A stretch of 64,000 nt of DNA. Source: Duganella aceris (GTDB lineage Bacteria > Pseudomonadota > Gammaproteobacteria > Burkholderiales > Burkholderiaceae_D). The notes beneath the pieces were generated by a model, which was given only the letters and a program-made list of their open reading frames with translations, did no database searches and had not been told where the DNA came from. Of this stretch, positions 33,722 to 42,377 are shown piece by piece. Made by a program: the position numbers and the translations under genes. The stretch is from positions 248,001 through 312,000 of the forward strand of contig NZ_JAADJT010000005.1 in assembly GCF_011090165.1 (NCBI RefSeq), read 5' to 3'. Each line of letters begins with the position of its first letter. The first letter of the stretch is position 1.

Positions 33722-35037
33722 AGTGTGTCTTTCGGATTCAATATGGTGAAAGGGGAGGCGAGGTCCTGGCGGCGCTGGTTTCGCGCGCTACGCCAGGCCA
33801 GGCTCAAATGGACGAACAACATCAGGCCGAACAGCTTGACGATCAGCATCGCGTACTTCAGCGATTCGTTGCCGAAGCGCGGTTGCAGCAGATCGCTGAA
33901 CAAGCCGATCAACAGCGGTCCGCCGCCGTCGCCCAGCATGGTCAGCACCAGCAGGAACACCGAGGCGCCCAGCACCCGCAGGTGGCGCGGCACGGTGGTG
34001 TGCAGCATCGCCAGCACCGGTCCGTTGGGCATGGCGCCGAACACCGTGGCGGCGACGTGCGCCACGAAGGCGAACTTCAGGTTGGGCGCGAACAGCACGC
34101 CGAGGATGCAGGGAAAGGTCAAGGCATAGGTTCCCATGCAAAAGGCCAGCATGCGGTTGGGCCGGTCGGCGCCGATGCGGTTGCCGAGCAGGCCGCCCAG
34201 CAACAGTCCGATCAGCGCGCCGCCGGCGTAGGCGCCGCCGAAGAACGCCGCGGCCTCGTCGGGCGCCAGGCCGAATTCGCGGTTGTAGAAGCTCGGCATC
34301 CATTTGGACAGGCCCGACACCGCGAACGAGGCCCAGGAAAAGCCGAGCGTGATCTGCACGAAGCCGCGCTCGTGCCACAGCGCGCGCAGGCCGGCGCTCC
34401 AGCGCGTCGCTTCCGCGGCCTTGGCCGGCGCCGATGTCGGCAAAATCATGGGAGGATTCGGCACCAGCCAACGTTGCAGCAGCGCGGTGAGCACGATCAT
34501 CGCCGCGAAACTGATGAAAGCGGTGCGCCAGCCGAACTTGACGGCGATCCAGCCGCCCACCACCAGCGGCAGCGTGTTGCCGAGGAAATCGCCGGCGGTG
34601 TAGGTCGCCATGGCGCCGGCGCGCCGCTCGGGCGGATACAGTTCGCTCACCAGCGCCTGGCCGAGCGGCCAGGCCGCCGCCGGACCGACGCCGGACACCA
34701 GGCGCGTGGCGATCAACTGCCACAGCGCGCCGCAGCCGGCCGTCAAGGCGCTGGCGACGCCGCAGACCATCATGCTGACGGCCAGCATGGTGGAGGCGCC
34801 GTAGCGTCCCGCCCAGTGCGCGATCGGCAAGGCCAGCAGCGCCATCGACAACACCGAGCCGTAGCCGGTCAACAGCCCCAGCTGACCGTCCGAGAATCCG
34901 AACTCGTCCTTGATCAAGGGCAGCACCGCCGCCAGCAGCGTGCCGCCGGACTGCGCCATCGCGTTCACCAGCGTCAGCACCAGCAGCGTCGCCATCGGAT
35001 TGATGCGGCCCTTGTGCGCGCTTGCCTCAATAGTCAT
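33718..35037 (-). CDS. MFS transporter
   Basis: A 439-residue 12-helix major facilitator. The first loop between helices 2 and 3 (IAHWAGRYGASTM) and helix 5 (GVGPAAAWPLGQALVSELYPPERRAGAMATYTAGDFLGNTLP) are typical of the anion/amino-acid cation type. The gene overlaps the upstream TBDR stop by 11 bp and the S9 peptidase start by 4 bp, so it is translated in a chain with both. It most likely moves the TBDR cargo from periplasm to cytoplasm. Which compound is unknown. Confidence 0.9.
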   Translation of the reverse strand: MTIEASAHKGRINPMATLLVLTLVNAMAQSGGTLLAAVLPLIKDEFGFSDGQLGLLTGYGSVLSMALLALPIAHWAGRYGASTMLAVSMMVCGVASALTAGCGALWQLIATRLVSGVGPAAAWPLGQALVSELYPPERRAGAMATYTAGDFLGNTLPLVVGGWIAVKFGWRTAFISFAAMIVLTALLQRWLVPNPPMILPTSAPAKAAEATRWSAGLRALWHERGFVQITLGFSWASFAVSGLSKWMPSFYNREFGLAPDEAAAFFGGAYAGGALIGLLLGGLLGNRIGADRPNRMLAFCMGTYALTFPCILGVLFAPNLKFAFVAHVAATVFGAMPNGPVLAMLHTTVPRHLRVLGASVFLLVLTMLGDGGGPLLIGLFSDLLQPRFGNESLKYAMLIVKLFGLMLFVHLSLAWRSARNQRRQDLASPFTILNPKDTL

Positions 35038-37225
35038 AGCGCAAGCTCATGCCGACGGTGCGCGGACGGATCGGATACCACTCGGTGTAGTTGACGGTGC
35101 CGGGATTGAGATAGGTGGAATAGTTCAGCGCGGCCGACGACTGGCCGCGCTTGTCGGCGGCGTTCTGCACGTAGGCGCTCAGTTCCCAATTGTCTTTCCT
35201 GATGTTCAGGCGCAGATCGGCGGTGGTATAGCCGGGCAGCACCAGGCCGGCGTCCATCTGCGCGCGGCGCGAACCGACATACTGCAGCACCGTGGTGAAG
35301 GTGCCTTGCGTGTCCATCGGGCCGGCGAAGTTGTAGCTGCCGTCAAGCGTGGTTTGCAGCTTGGCCACGCCCGGCAGACGGGTGCCGGAGTCGACCGCGA
35401 CGCCGGAGGCGGAAACGAAGTCGGATCTGATCGTGGCGTCGGTGTAGGCCAGGCTGCCGTTGATCCGCAGCGCCTGGCTGGCGCGCCAGCCGAACGTGGC
35501 TTCCAGCCCGGTCGACTTGGCCTTGCCGACGTTGGAGATGATGACGAAGCCGTTGCTGTCGGCGCTGGAGACCTGGATGTCCTTCCAGTCAAGCACGAAG
35601 CCGCTCAGGCTGAGGTTGAGATCGCGGTTGGGCTGCAGCCGCACGCCGGTTTCGTAGTTCCACAGCGAGTCCGACTTATAGGGCAGCAGCCCCACCGTGT
35701 TGATGCCGCCGAAGCGGTAGCCGCGCGATGCCGTGGCATACACCGATACGGCCGGCGTAAAGGCATAGCGGGTGCTGAATTTCGGCGTGACGCCGTTGTC
35801 GCTGTCGCTGAAATGGGTGAACGGGGCGCCGTAGTTGGAGCGGTCGAAATCGACCTTGGTCTTGAAGTAGCGCGCCCCGGCGCCGAGCGACCATTGCGGC
35901 GTCGCTTTCCAGTCCAGGTCGGCGAACAGCGAATTTTCAACGGCCGTACCGGTGCGCACGGTGGCGAAATATTCGTCGCCGGGCAGGTTCTCCGGATCGT
36001 TGGCGCCGGGCAGCGTGATGCTCTGGCCGCGGAAGAAATTCGCTTTCTGATGGAATGCGCCGATCAGCCAGTCCAGCCGGTCCGGATGCGCCGAGGCGAG
36101 GCGGAATTCCTGGGTGAACGAATTCGAATGACGCGGTTCGTCGTTGATGGCGCGGTCGACGTTGGGATACTCGATGCCGCCATACATGGTGAAGTCCGGC
36201 ACCAGCAGATAGCTGACGTCGTTGACCTGGTCGCGGCGCTTGGTCTGGTAGCCGGTGATGGAGGTCAGGCGCAGACCGTTGCGCTCCCAGTTCACCTGCA
36301 CGTCGGCCAGCGTCACGCGGGACTTGACGTGGGCGTCGGTGGGCGTGTCGACGGTCAGGCTGTCGGCCGAAGGGCTGACGGCGCTGGTGCCGTCCTGGCG
36401 GCTGCGCTGCGTCATATAGGTTGCCGTGATGTCCAGCCCCTGCATCGGCTTCAAAGCGAGGATGGCGCGGCCCGCGTCTGCGCGGTTGGCGTTGATGTCG
36501 TTCCGGCCGGTGCCGAGGTTGTCGACATAACCGGCGTCCTTGCGGCTGGTGAGCACCATCCTCAGCGCCGCCACGCCCTTGGACAAGGGCAGGTTGGCCA
36601 TGGTGTTCGCGGTGTAGCCGTTGCCGCCGCCGGCGACGCTGGAGAAACCGCTCATCACGCTGAATTCGGTGTTGTCCAGGTTGGGTTTGTTGAACAGGTA
36701 GCGTACCGCGCCGCCCAGCGACGAGGAGCCATACAGCGCGCCCTGCGGGCCGCGCAGGACCTCCACCCGTTCCAGGTCGAACGGCGCGATGTCGGGCGAG
36801 GAGATGAAAACGTAGGGATCGGTGAACGGGATGTCGTCGATGTAGATGCCGGTCGGCGCCTGGCCGAAGACAACGTTGTCCGACGAGGTGTTGGTGCCGA
36901 TGCCGCGGATGCTGTACAAGGCGCCGTCCGCGTTGCCTTTGTTGAACTGCACCCCCGGACTGAGTTTGAACACATCTTCCGCCGTCTCCATGCCCAGTTG
37001 TTCAAGCTTGAGGCCACTCATGGCGGTCACCGAGCCGGCGACATCGCTCAGCAGCTGCGAACGCCTGGCGGCGGTGACCACGACCTGGTCGACGCCTGGC
37101 TTGGCCTCCGGCTGCGCATCGGTCGGCGCCGAGGTTTGCGCTGTGGCGGAAATGCCGATGGCGGCACCAACCGTCAGCATCGATAAACGGCGAACCCCGC
37201 GAGAGGATGACTTACTAAAGGCCAT
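35027..37225 (-). CDS. TonB-dependent receptor (polyamine island)
   Basis: A 732-residue receptor. Signal peptide with basic n-region and core MLTVGAAIGISATAQ, TonB box-like VDQVVVTAARR, plug with YSIRGIG and VEVLRGPQGALYGSSSLGGAVRY, barrel end MSLRYDY. ATG 37225 is preferred over ATG 37237: GGAG of the earlier codon region lies 7 bp upstream of it. It heads the seven-gene minus operon with MFS, S9 peptidase, ALDH, FAD oxidase, cupin and GabD. It faces a LuxR-type regulator. A receptor in this position implies uptake of a molecule too large or too scarce for porins, such as a peptide- or acyl-linked polyamine (inference). Confidence 0.93.
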   Translation of the reverse strand: MAFSKSSSRGVRRLSMLTVGAAIGISATAQTSAPTDAQPEAKPGVDQVVVTAARRSQLLSDVAGSVTAMSGLKLEQLGMETAEDVFKLSPGVQFNKGNADGALYSIRGIGTNTSSDNVVFGQAPTGIYIDDIPFTDPYVFISSPDIAPFDLERVEVLRGPQGALYGSSSLGGAVRYLFNKPNLDNTEFSVMSGFSSVAGGGNGYTANTMANLPLSKGVAALRMVLTSRKDAGYVDNLGTGRNDINANRADAGRAILALKPMQGLDITATYMTQRSRQDGTSAVSPSADSLTVDTPTDAHVKSRVTLADVQVNWERNGLRLTSITGYQTKRRDQVNDVSYLLVPDFTMYGGIEYPNVDRAINDEPRHSNSFTQEFRLASAHPDRLDWLIGAFHQKANFFRGQSITLPGANDPENLPGDEYFATVRTGTAVENSLFADLDWKATPQWSLGAGARYFKTKVDFDRSNYGAPFTHFSDSDNGVTPKFSTRYAFTPAVSVYATASRGYRFGGINTVGLLPYKSDSLWNYETGVRLQPNRDLNLSLSGFVLDWKDIQVSSADSNGFVIISNVGKAKSTGLEATFGWRASQALRINGSLAYTDATIRSDFVSASGVAVDSGTRLPGVAKLQTTLDGSYNFAGPMDTQGTFTTVLQYVGSRRAQMDAGLVLPGYTTADLRLNIRKDNWELSAYVQNAADKRGQSSAALNYSTYLNPGTVNYTEWYPIRPRTVGMSLRYDY

Positions 37226-37302
37226 GTGGTACTCCATTTTATTGAGAGAGTGTCAGGTCCGGTTTTGCCCCGCTCCGGGCATTCCGCAACGCATGGAACT
37301 AT

Positions 37303-37310
37303 GTTATAAC
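37303..37310. promoter_or_regulatory. Palindrome GTTATAAC in the divergent TBDR/LuxR control region
   Basis: Perfect 8-bp palindrome within the 120-bp gap between divergent genes. TGTTA recurs about 10 bp away (TGTTATAAC then TGTTACGA), which looks like a half-site repeat. It is AT-rich against a GC-rich background, hence either a -10-like element or an operator for the adjacent LuxR regulator. Position alone supports the call. Confidence 0.35.
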
Positions 37311-37345
37311 TGTTACGAAAGCATTAGATATATCCCGCCGGGGAC

Positions 37346-38278
37346 ATGCGTGATTCTTACCACACCGATACGATGACCAAGTCTGACATGACGCCCGATT
37401 CCTCCGATCCGGCGCTCCCACCCGCCGCCACACTCACATTCGACATCGAGGGCATCTGCGGGCTCGCCGCGCTGGCCGGCGGTGTGGGTCAAGCGGGCTT
37501 TTATAGCGCCGCCCTGGGCTTCCTGCGCACCCTGGTCGACGCCGAGATGGGCGTGGTGCTGGCCTATTCGGTCGAGCAGCGGCCGCGCTACCTGTCGGTG
37601 CAGGCCGACGCGGCGCGCCATCGTGGCGCGCGTGAAACCGCCTACCTCGACGGCCCCTACGCGCTCGATCCGGTCTACCAGATGTTCCAGCGGGGGCAGG
37701 CCGATGGCGCGTATGCGATGGCCTCCTACGTGCCGGACGATTTTTATCAGAGCGAGTTTTACCGCTGCTTTTTCCACAACACCCATCTGATCGACACCAT
37801 CGACATCCTGTGGCGCATCGACGAGCGCCACTCGATCGCGTTCTGTCTCGGGCGTGAAGAAGGCAGTCCGCCGTTCAGCGCCGCCGAGCTGCCCCGGGTG
37901 CGCCTGGCGCTGCCGCTGTTGTTCGCCGCCATGCGCCGCCATCATCAATTGGCGACGCCGCAGCCGCCCAGCGAGACCGACCGCCTGGTGCACCGGCAGG
38001 TGCAGTCGACGATGGACAATTTCGGCGCCTCGCTGCTCACCAAGCGCGAGCGGGAGGTGGTGTTCTACATGCTCAGCGGGTACTCGTCGGCGCAGACGGC
38101 GGCGCGCCTGCACACGGCCGAAGGCACCATCCGCAACCAGCGCAAAAGCATTCACCACAAGCTTGAGACGAGCTCGCAAGCCGAACTGTTTTCGCTGTTC
38201 ATTCAATGCATACCGTTCGCCGAACCCGACACCGACATCGATCCGCTGGCGCGCTACCAGGCCCCCACGCAACGTTAG
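37346..38278 (+). CDS. LuxR-type HTH transcriptional regulator
   Basis: A 310-residue regulator with an N-terminal ~200-residue sensor domain. The sensor has a PAS/GAF-like pattern: AYLDGPYALDPVYQMFQRG and FYRCFFHNTHLIDTIDILWRID, but no autoinducer motif that I recognise. A C-terminal LuxR HTH follows (LLTKREREVVFYMLSGYSSAQTAARLHTAEGTIRNQRKSIHHKL, ~228-275). It differs from the two MalT-like paralogues in lacking an NTPase. It lies divergently to the TBDR operon and just upstream of the polyamine genes, so it may control both. GGGGAC precedes ATG 37346. The inducer is unknown. Confidence 0.88.
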   Translation: MRDSYHTDTMTKSDMTPDSSDPALPPAATLTFDIEGICGLAALAGGVGQAGFYSAALGFLRTLVDAEMGVVLAYSVEQRPRYLSVQADAARHRGARETAYLDGPYALDPVYQMFQRGQADGAYAMASYVPDDFYQSEFYRCFFHNTHLIDTIDILWRIDERHSIAFCLGREEGSPPFSAAELPRVRLALPLLFAAMRRHHQLATPQPPSETDRLVHRQVQSTMDNFGASLLTKREREVVFYMLSGYSSAQTAARLHTAEGTIRNQRKSIHHKLETSSQAELFSLFIQCIPFAEPDTDIDPLARYQAPTQR

Positions 38279-38291
38279 TTAACCGACGCCG

Positions 38292-38311
38292 AATAGCCCG
38301 GAACGGCTATT
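38292..38311. repeat. Perfect 7-bp inverted repeat upstream of DUF2817/puu genes
   Basis: AATAGCC (38292-38298), loop CGGAAC, GGCTATT (38305-38311). It begins 13 bp after the LuxR stop codon and ends 34 bp before ATG 38346. It lacks a T-tract, so it is more likely an operator or a partial attenuating hairpin that separates regulator expression from the downstream catabolic genes. Confidence 0.4.
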
Positions 38312-38345
38312 GCCTGTCCTTGCCGACCCGCCTAACATCGGCTGC

Positions 38346-39476
38346 ATGACGACTCAAAAAACCAACTCCGGCACGCCCAGCGCCGCCGAATCAATCGACG
38401 GCTTCGCCGCCACCTATCAACAGGCGCGCGCCGCCTTGCTGGATGCCGCCGCACTGCGCGGCGGCCGGATCGACAGCCTGCGCCATCCTCTCGATGGCCC
38501 CGATGGCGCGCCGTTGTGGATGGATGCGCTGCGCTTCGGCGATCCGGATGCGCGGGATGTGTTGGTGATCGCCAGCGGCACCCACGGCATCGAAGGCTAC
38601 GCCGGGTCGGCCGTGCAAACGGCGTGGTTGCGGGAACAAGGCCCGGGCACGCTGCCGGCCGGCTCCGCCGTGCTGCTGATACACGCGGTCAATCCATGGG
38701 GCTTCGCCCACTGGCAGCGCGGCACCGAAAACAACGTCGACCTGAATCGCAACTTCATCGATTTCCAGTCGCCTGCGCCGGTCAACAGCGGCTACGCCGA
38801 ACTGCATCCGCAATTGATGCTGGAAGACTGGAGCGAGGCCGAACTGGCGCGCGTGTTCGCCGCGATGGACGCCTATCGCGCGCGGGTCGGCGAGCAAGCG
38901 TTTTCGACCGCCTTCAACGGCGGCCAGTATCTGCATGCGGACGGTATTTTCTACGGCGGCGCCCAATCGGAATGGTCGAACCTGGCGTTGCGGCAGGTGC
39001 TGCAACGCCACCTCGGCAACGCCAAGCGCTGCGTGCTGGCCGACCTGCACACCGGCATCGGCCCCTACGGCATGCCGTTCATGATCAACCAGGACGCGCC
39101 CGGCACCCCTGGCCGCGAACGCGCCATCGCGATATGGGGCGAGGCGGCGTTGAGCGGCGCCGGCTCCACCCACACCGCGCTGGCGACCTATCAGGGTCTG
39201 ATGATACAGGCGTTCGCCGAGGTGCTGCCCGGCTGCGCGGTGTCCGCCACCGCCATCGAGTTCGGTACGCTGGAGCGGCGCCGCATGCAGCGCGTCCACT
39301 TGGGCATGGCGTGGATGCGCCGCCAGGCTGCCACCGGCGCCGCCTTCGAGCAGGCGCAGGCGGAATATCGGGAAGCTTTCATACCGTCCGACCCCGCTTG
39401 GCGGGCATCCGTCATACGGGAAGGCGTGACGCTGTGCGCGCGCGCCTGCGCGGCGCTGGTGGACAGCAAGGCTTAA
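38346..39476 (+). CDS. DUF2817 protein, M14-like zinc peptidase
   Basis: A 376-residue protein of the DUF2817 family, a branch of the M14 carboxypeptidase fold. The zinc ligands are visible as His80 and Glu83 in THGIEG and His235 in DLHTG, with ENNVDLNRNF in the substrate-binding Arg region. No signal peptide, so cytosolic. ATG 38346 is chosen over a TTG at 38310 because that one overlaps the inverted repeat. It stands 13 bp before puuA, so it probably belongs to the same operon. M14 enzymes cleave C-terminal or amide-linked residues, which would fit removing an amino acid or acyl group from a polyamine conjugate. That substrate is inference. Confidence 0.85.
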   Translation: MTTQKTNSGTPSAAESIDGFAATYQQARAALLDAAALRGGRIDSLRHPLDGPDGAPLWMDALRFGDPDARDVLVIASGTHGIEGYAGSAVQTAWLREQGPGTLPAGSAVLLIHAVNPWGFAHWQRGTENNVDLNRNFIDFQSPAPVNSGYAELHPQLMLEDWSEAELARVFAAMDAYRARVGEQAFSTAFNGGQYLHADGIFYGGAQSEWSNLALRQVLQRHLGNAKRCVLADLHTGIGPYGMPFMINQDAPGTPGRERAIAIWGEAALSGAGSTHTALATYQGLMIQAFAEVLPGCAVSATAIEFGTLERRRMQRVHLGMAWMRRQAATGAAFEQAQAEYREAFIPSDPAWRASVIREGVTLCARACAALVDSKA

Positions 39477-39489
39477 ATCAGGGGACTTT

Positions 39490-40860
39490 ATGGCAATTCG
39501 CGAAAACTTTAGTTACGCCGACATGGACCAGTGGCTGAATGAAAAACGGGTCACGGAAATCGAGTGCCTGGTCCCCGACCTGACCGGCGTCGCGCGCGGG
39601 AAAATCCTGCCGCGCGCCAAATTCACCCAGGAGCGCGGCATGCGCATCCCCGAGGCTGTGCTGGGCATGACCGTCACCGGCAACTACCCGACCGGAAACC
39701 CCGGCTACGACCGCGCCATCTCGACCACTGACCGCGACATGATCCTCAAGGCCGATCCGACCACCATCACCATGGTGCCGTGGGCCACCGATCCGACCGC
39801 GCAGGTGATCCACGATTGCTATTTCGCCGACGGCAAGCTGGTCGACTTCGCGCCGCGCTCGGTGCTGCGGCGCGTGCTCAAGTTGTACGCCGACAGGGGC
39901 TGGCGTCCGGTGGTGGCGCCGGAGCTGGAGTTCTACCTGACGGCGAAAAACATCGACCCGGACCTGCCGCTGAAGCCGCCGATCGGCCGCAGCGGCCGCG
40001 CCGAAACCAGCCGCCAGGTCTACAGCATCGATGCCGTCAACGAGTTCGATCCCCTGTTCGAGGACATCTACGATTACTGCGATCTGATGAATCTCGACGT
40101 GGATGCGCTGATCCATGAAATCGGCGCCGGCCAGATGGAGATCAACTTCCTGCACGGCGATCCGCTCAGCCTGGCGGACAAGGTGTTTTTCTTCAAGCGC
40201 ACCTTGCGCGAGGCGGCGCTCAAGCACGATATGTACGCCACCTTCATGGCCAAGCCGATGGCCGGCGAGCCGGGATCGGCGATGCATGTGCATCAAAGCG
40301 TGGTCGATACTAAGACCGGCCGCAACATTTTCAGCGCGGCCGATGGTTCGGCGGCGCCGATCTTCAAGCATTACATCGGCGGCCTGCAGCGCTACATGCC
40401 GTCGGCCATGGCCATTGTCGCGCCGTATGTCAATTCCTACCGGCGCATCGTGCGCCACACGGCCGCGCCGATCAACATCCAGTGGGGCATGGACAACCGC
40501 ACCGTCGGATTCCGCGTGCCGGAGTCCGGGGTGGAGGACCGGCGCGTCGAGAACCGCATCATCGGCGCCGACGCCAATCCCTATCTGGCGCTGGCGGTCA
40601 CGCTCGCCTGCGGCTACCTCGGCATGACGGAACAGCTGGAGCCGGCGCCGATGATGGTCGGCAGCGCCTACGACTTGCAGGTGGAATTGCCGCAGGGCTT
40701 GCCGGAAGCGCTGCAGCGCTTGCGCGCCGAGGACCAGCTGCGCGGCGTGCTGGGCGAACGGTTCGTGGATGTGTACTCGGCCATCAAGGATCTGGAGCAC
40801 CAGGAATTCATGACCGTGATCAGCCCCTGGGAACGCGAGCACCTGTTGCTGCATGTTTGA
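39490..40860 (+). CDS. puuA: Glutamate-putrescine ligase (gamma-glutamylpolyamine synthetase)
   Basis: A 456-residue glutamine-synthetase-fold enzyme that joins glutamate to putrescine (or another polyamine) using ATP. It shows the GS core GAGQMEINFLHGDPL (metal-binding Glu), MAKPMAGEPGSAMHVHQS, and the ATP/glutamate segment IQWGMDNRTVGFRVPES. GS-wide NxxYNPxGG-type motifs are replaced, as usual for PuuA-like proteins. AGGGG precedes ATG 39490. PuuB, PuuC, PuuD and GabT homologues follow in the same run, making the gamma-glutamylation route the best reading. Spermidine-preferring homologues exist (Pseudomonas PauA), so the exact amine is uncertain. Confidence 0.88.
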   Translation: MAIRENFSYADMDQWLNEKRVTEIECLVPDLTGVARGKILPRAKFTQERGMRIPEAVLGMTVTGNYPTGNPGYDRAISTTDRDMILKADPTTITMVPWATDPTAQVIHDCYFADGKLVDFAPRSVLRRVLKLYADRGWRPVVAPELEFYLTAKNIDPDLPLKPPIGRSGRAETSRQVYSIDAVNEFDPLFEDIYDYCDLMNLDVDALIHEIGAGQMEINFLHGDPLSLADKVFFFKRTLREAALKHDMYATFMAKPMAGEPGSAMHVHQSVVDTKTGRNIFSAADGSAAPIFKHYIGGLQRYMPSAMAIVAPYVNSYRRIVRHTAAPINIQWGMDNRTVGFRVPESGVEDRRVENRIIGADANPYLALAVTLACGYLGMTEQLEPAPMMVGSAYDLQVELPQGLPEALQRLRAEDQLRGVLGERFVDVYSAIKDLEHQEFMTVISPWEREHLLLHV

Positions 40861-40878
40861 CATTGAAGGGAGCTCGGC

Positions 40879-42357
40879 ATGACATGGCATAAAAAAGCAC
40901 AGACGCTGGCGATCGACGGTCGCGCCTTCATCGACGGCGAGCGGGTATGGGCCAAGGGTGAAGAGCGCTTCGACAATCTGTCGCCCGTCGACGGCCGTCT
41001 GCTCGGCGCGGTGGCGCGCTGCGACGGCGCCGATGTGGATCTGGCGGTGGCGGCCGCGCGCGCCGCCTTCGAGGACAGGCGCTGGTCCGGCATGGCGCCG
41101 GCGCGGCGCAAACGCGTCATGATCCGCTTCGGCGACCTGGTGCAGCAGTATGGCGAGGAACTGGCGCTGCTCGAAACGCTGGACATGGGCAAGCCGATTC
41201 AATACAGCCTGAGCGTGGATGTGAAGTCCAGCGCCGACTGCCTGCGCTGGTACGGCGAGGCGGTCGACAAGGTGTACGACGAGATCGCTCCTACGGCGGA
41301 GAGCAGCCTGGCGCTGATCACCCGCGAGCCGGTCGGCGTGGTGGCCGCTATCGTGCCATGGAATTATCCGATGATCATGGCCGCGTGGAAGATCGGGCCG
41401 GCGCTGGCGGCTGGAAACAGCGTGGTGCTGAAGCCGTCCGAGAAATCGCCGCTGACGGCCTTGCGGCTGGCTGAGATAGCACTGGAGGCCGGCCTGCCGC
41501 CCGGCGTGTTCAACGTGCTGCCAGGCTATGGACATGAGGCCGGGGCCGCGCTGGCGCTGCATATGGACGTCGATTGCATCGGCTTCACTGGCTCCACCGG
41601 GGTCGGCAAGCAGATACTGCAGATGGCGGGCCGCTCCAACCTGAAGCGCGCGTGGACTGAGCTGGGCGGCAAATCAGCCAATATCGTCTGCGCCGATAGC
41701 CCGGACCTGGACGCTGCGGTGGCGGCGTCCATCGGCTCGATCTATTTCAACCAGGGCGAGAGCTGCAACGCGCCATCGCGCTTGTTCGTCGAGGAGTCGA
41801 TCAAGGACCGCTTCCTTGAAAAGGCGCTGGACCTGCTGCCGTCGTTCCAGCCGGGCGACCCGCTGGATGAGGCCAGCGTGATGGGCGCCATCGTCGACGC
41901 CACCCAGCTGGAGACGGTGCTCGGCTACATCGACAAAGGCAAGCGGGATGGCGCGCGCTTGCTGGCCGGCGGAGCGCGGGCGCGCGCCGGCAGCGGCGGC
42001 TACTACATCGAGCCGGCCTTGTTCGACCAGGTCGACGCCGGCATGCGCATCGCGCGCGAGGAAATTTTCGGGCCGGTGCTGTCGGTGTTCGGCTTCAGCG
42101 ACGTGAACGAGGCGGTGCGGCAGGCCAACGCCACGCCGTACGGGCTGCAGGCGGCGGTGTGGACCTCGGACTTGGGCAAGGCGATCCGGACCTCGCGCGC
42201 GCTGCGTGCCGGCACTGTGCATGTCAACCAGTACGACGGTGACGACATCACGGTGCCCTTCGGCGGCTACAAGCAATCCGGCAACGGCCGCGACAAATCG
42301 CTGCACGCCTTCGACAAGTACACGGAGTTGAAGACGACCTGGATACAGGTCGGCTGA
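40879..42357 (+). CDS. puuC: Gamma-glutamyl-gamma-aminobutyraldehyde dehydrogenase
   Basis: A 492-residue aldehyde dehydrogenase that follows E. coli PuuC closely from memory: HKKAQTLAIDGRAFIDG start, ALLETLDMGKPI, EAVDKVYDEIAPT, PWNYPMIMAAWKIGPALAAGNSVVLKPSEKSPLTA, catalytic Glu in WTELGGKSAN, Cys in FNQGESCNAPSR, and the C-terminus DGDDITVPFGGYKQSGNGRDKSLHA. It oxidises gamma-glutamyl-aminobutyraldehyde to gamma-glutamyl-GABA. 18 bp after puuA and 20 bp before the DadA-like oxidase, so same operon. Confidence 0.9.
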   Translation: MTWHKKAQTLAIDGRAFIDGERVWAKGEERFDNLSPVDGRLLGAVARCDGADVDLAVAAARAAFEDRRWSGMAPARRKRVMIRFGDLVQQYGEELALLETLDMGKPIQYSLSVDVKSSADCLRWYGEAVDKVYDEIAPTAESSLALITREPVGVVAAIVPWNYPMIMAAWKIGPALAAGNSVVLKPSEKSPLTALRLAEIALEAGLPPGVFNVLPGYGHEAGAALALHMDVDCIGFTGSTGVGKQILQMAGRSNLKRAWTELGGKSANIVCADSPDLDAAVAASIGSIYFNQGESCNAPSRLFVEESIKDRFLEKALDLLPSFQPGDPLDEASVMGAIVDATQLETVLGYIDKGKRDGARLLAGGARARAGSGGYYIEPALFDQVDAGMRIAREEIFGPVLSVFGFSDVNEAVRQANATPYGLQAAVWTSDLGKAIRTSRALRAGTVHVNQYDGDDITVPFGGYKQSGNGRDKSLHAFDKYTELKTTWIQVG

Positions 42358-42377
42358 CACCCAAGACAAGGATTTTT

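Noticed and set aside
37266-37279. GCCCCGCTCCGGGC upstream of the third TBDR as another G-tract operator
   Set aside because: The runs are short and interrupted and do not match the C5-8/G5-8 pattern of the other sites.
39478-41562. 694-codon minus-strand frame across puuA and puuC
   Set aside because: Antisense shadow spanning two real plus-strand genes with family motifs.
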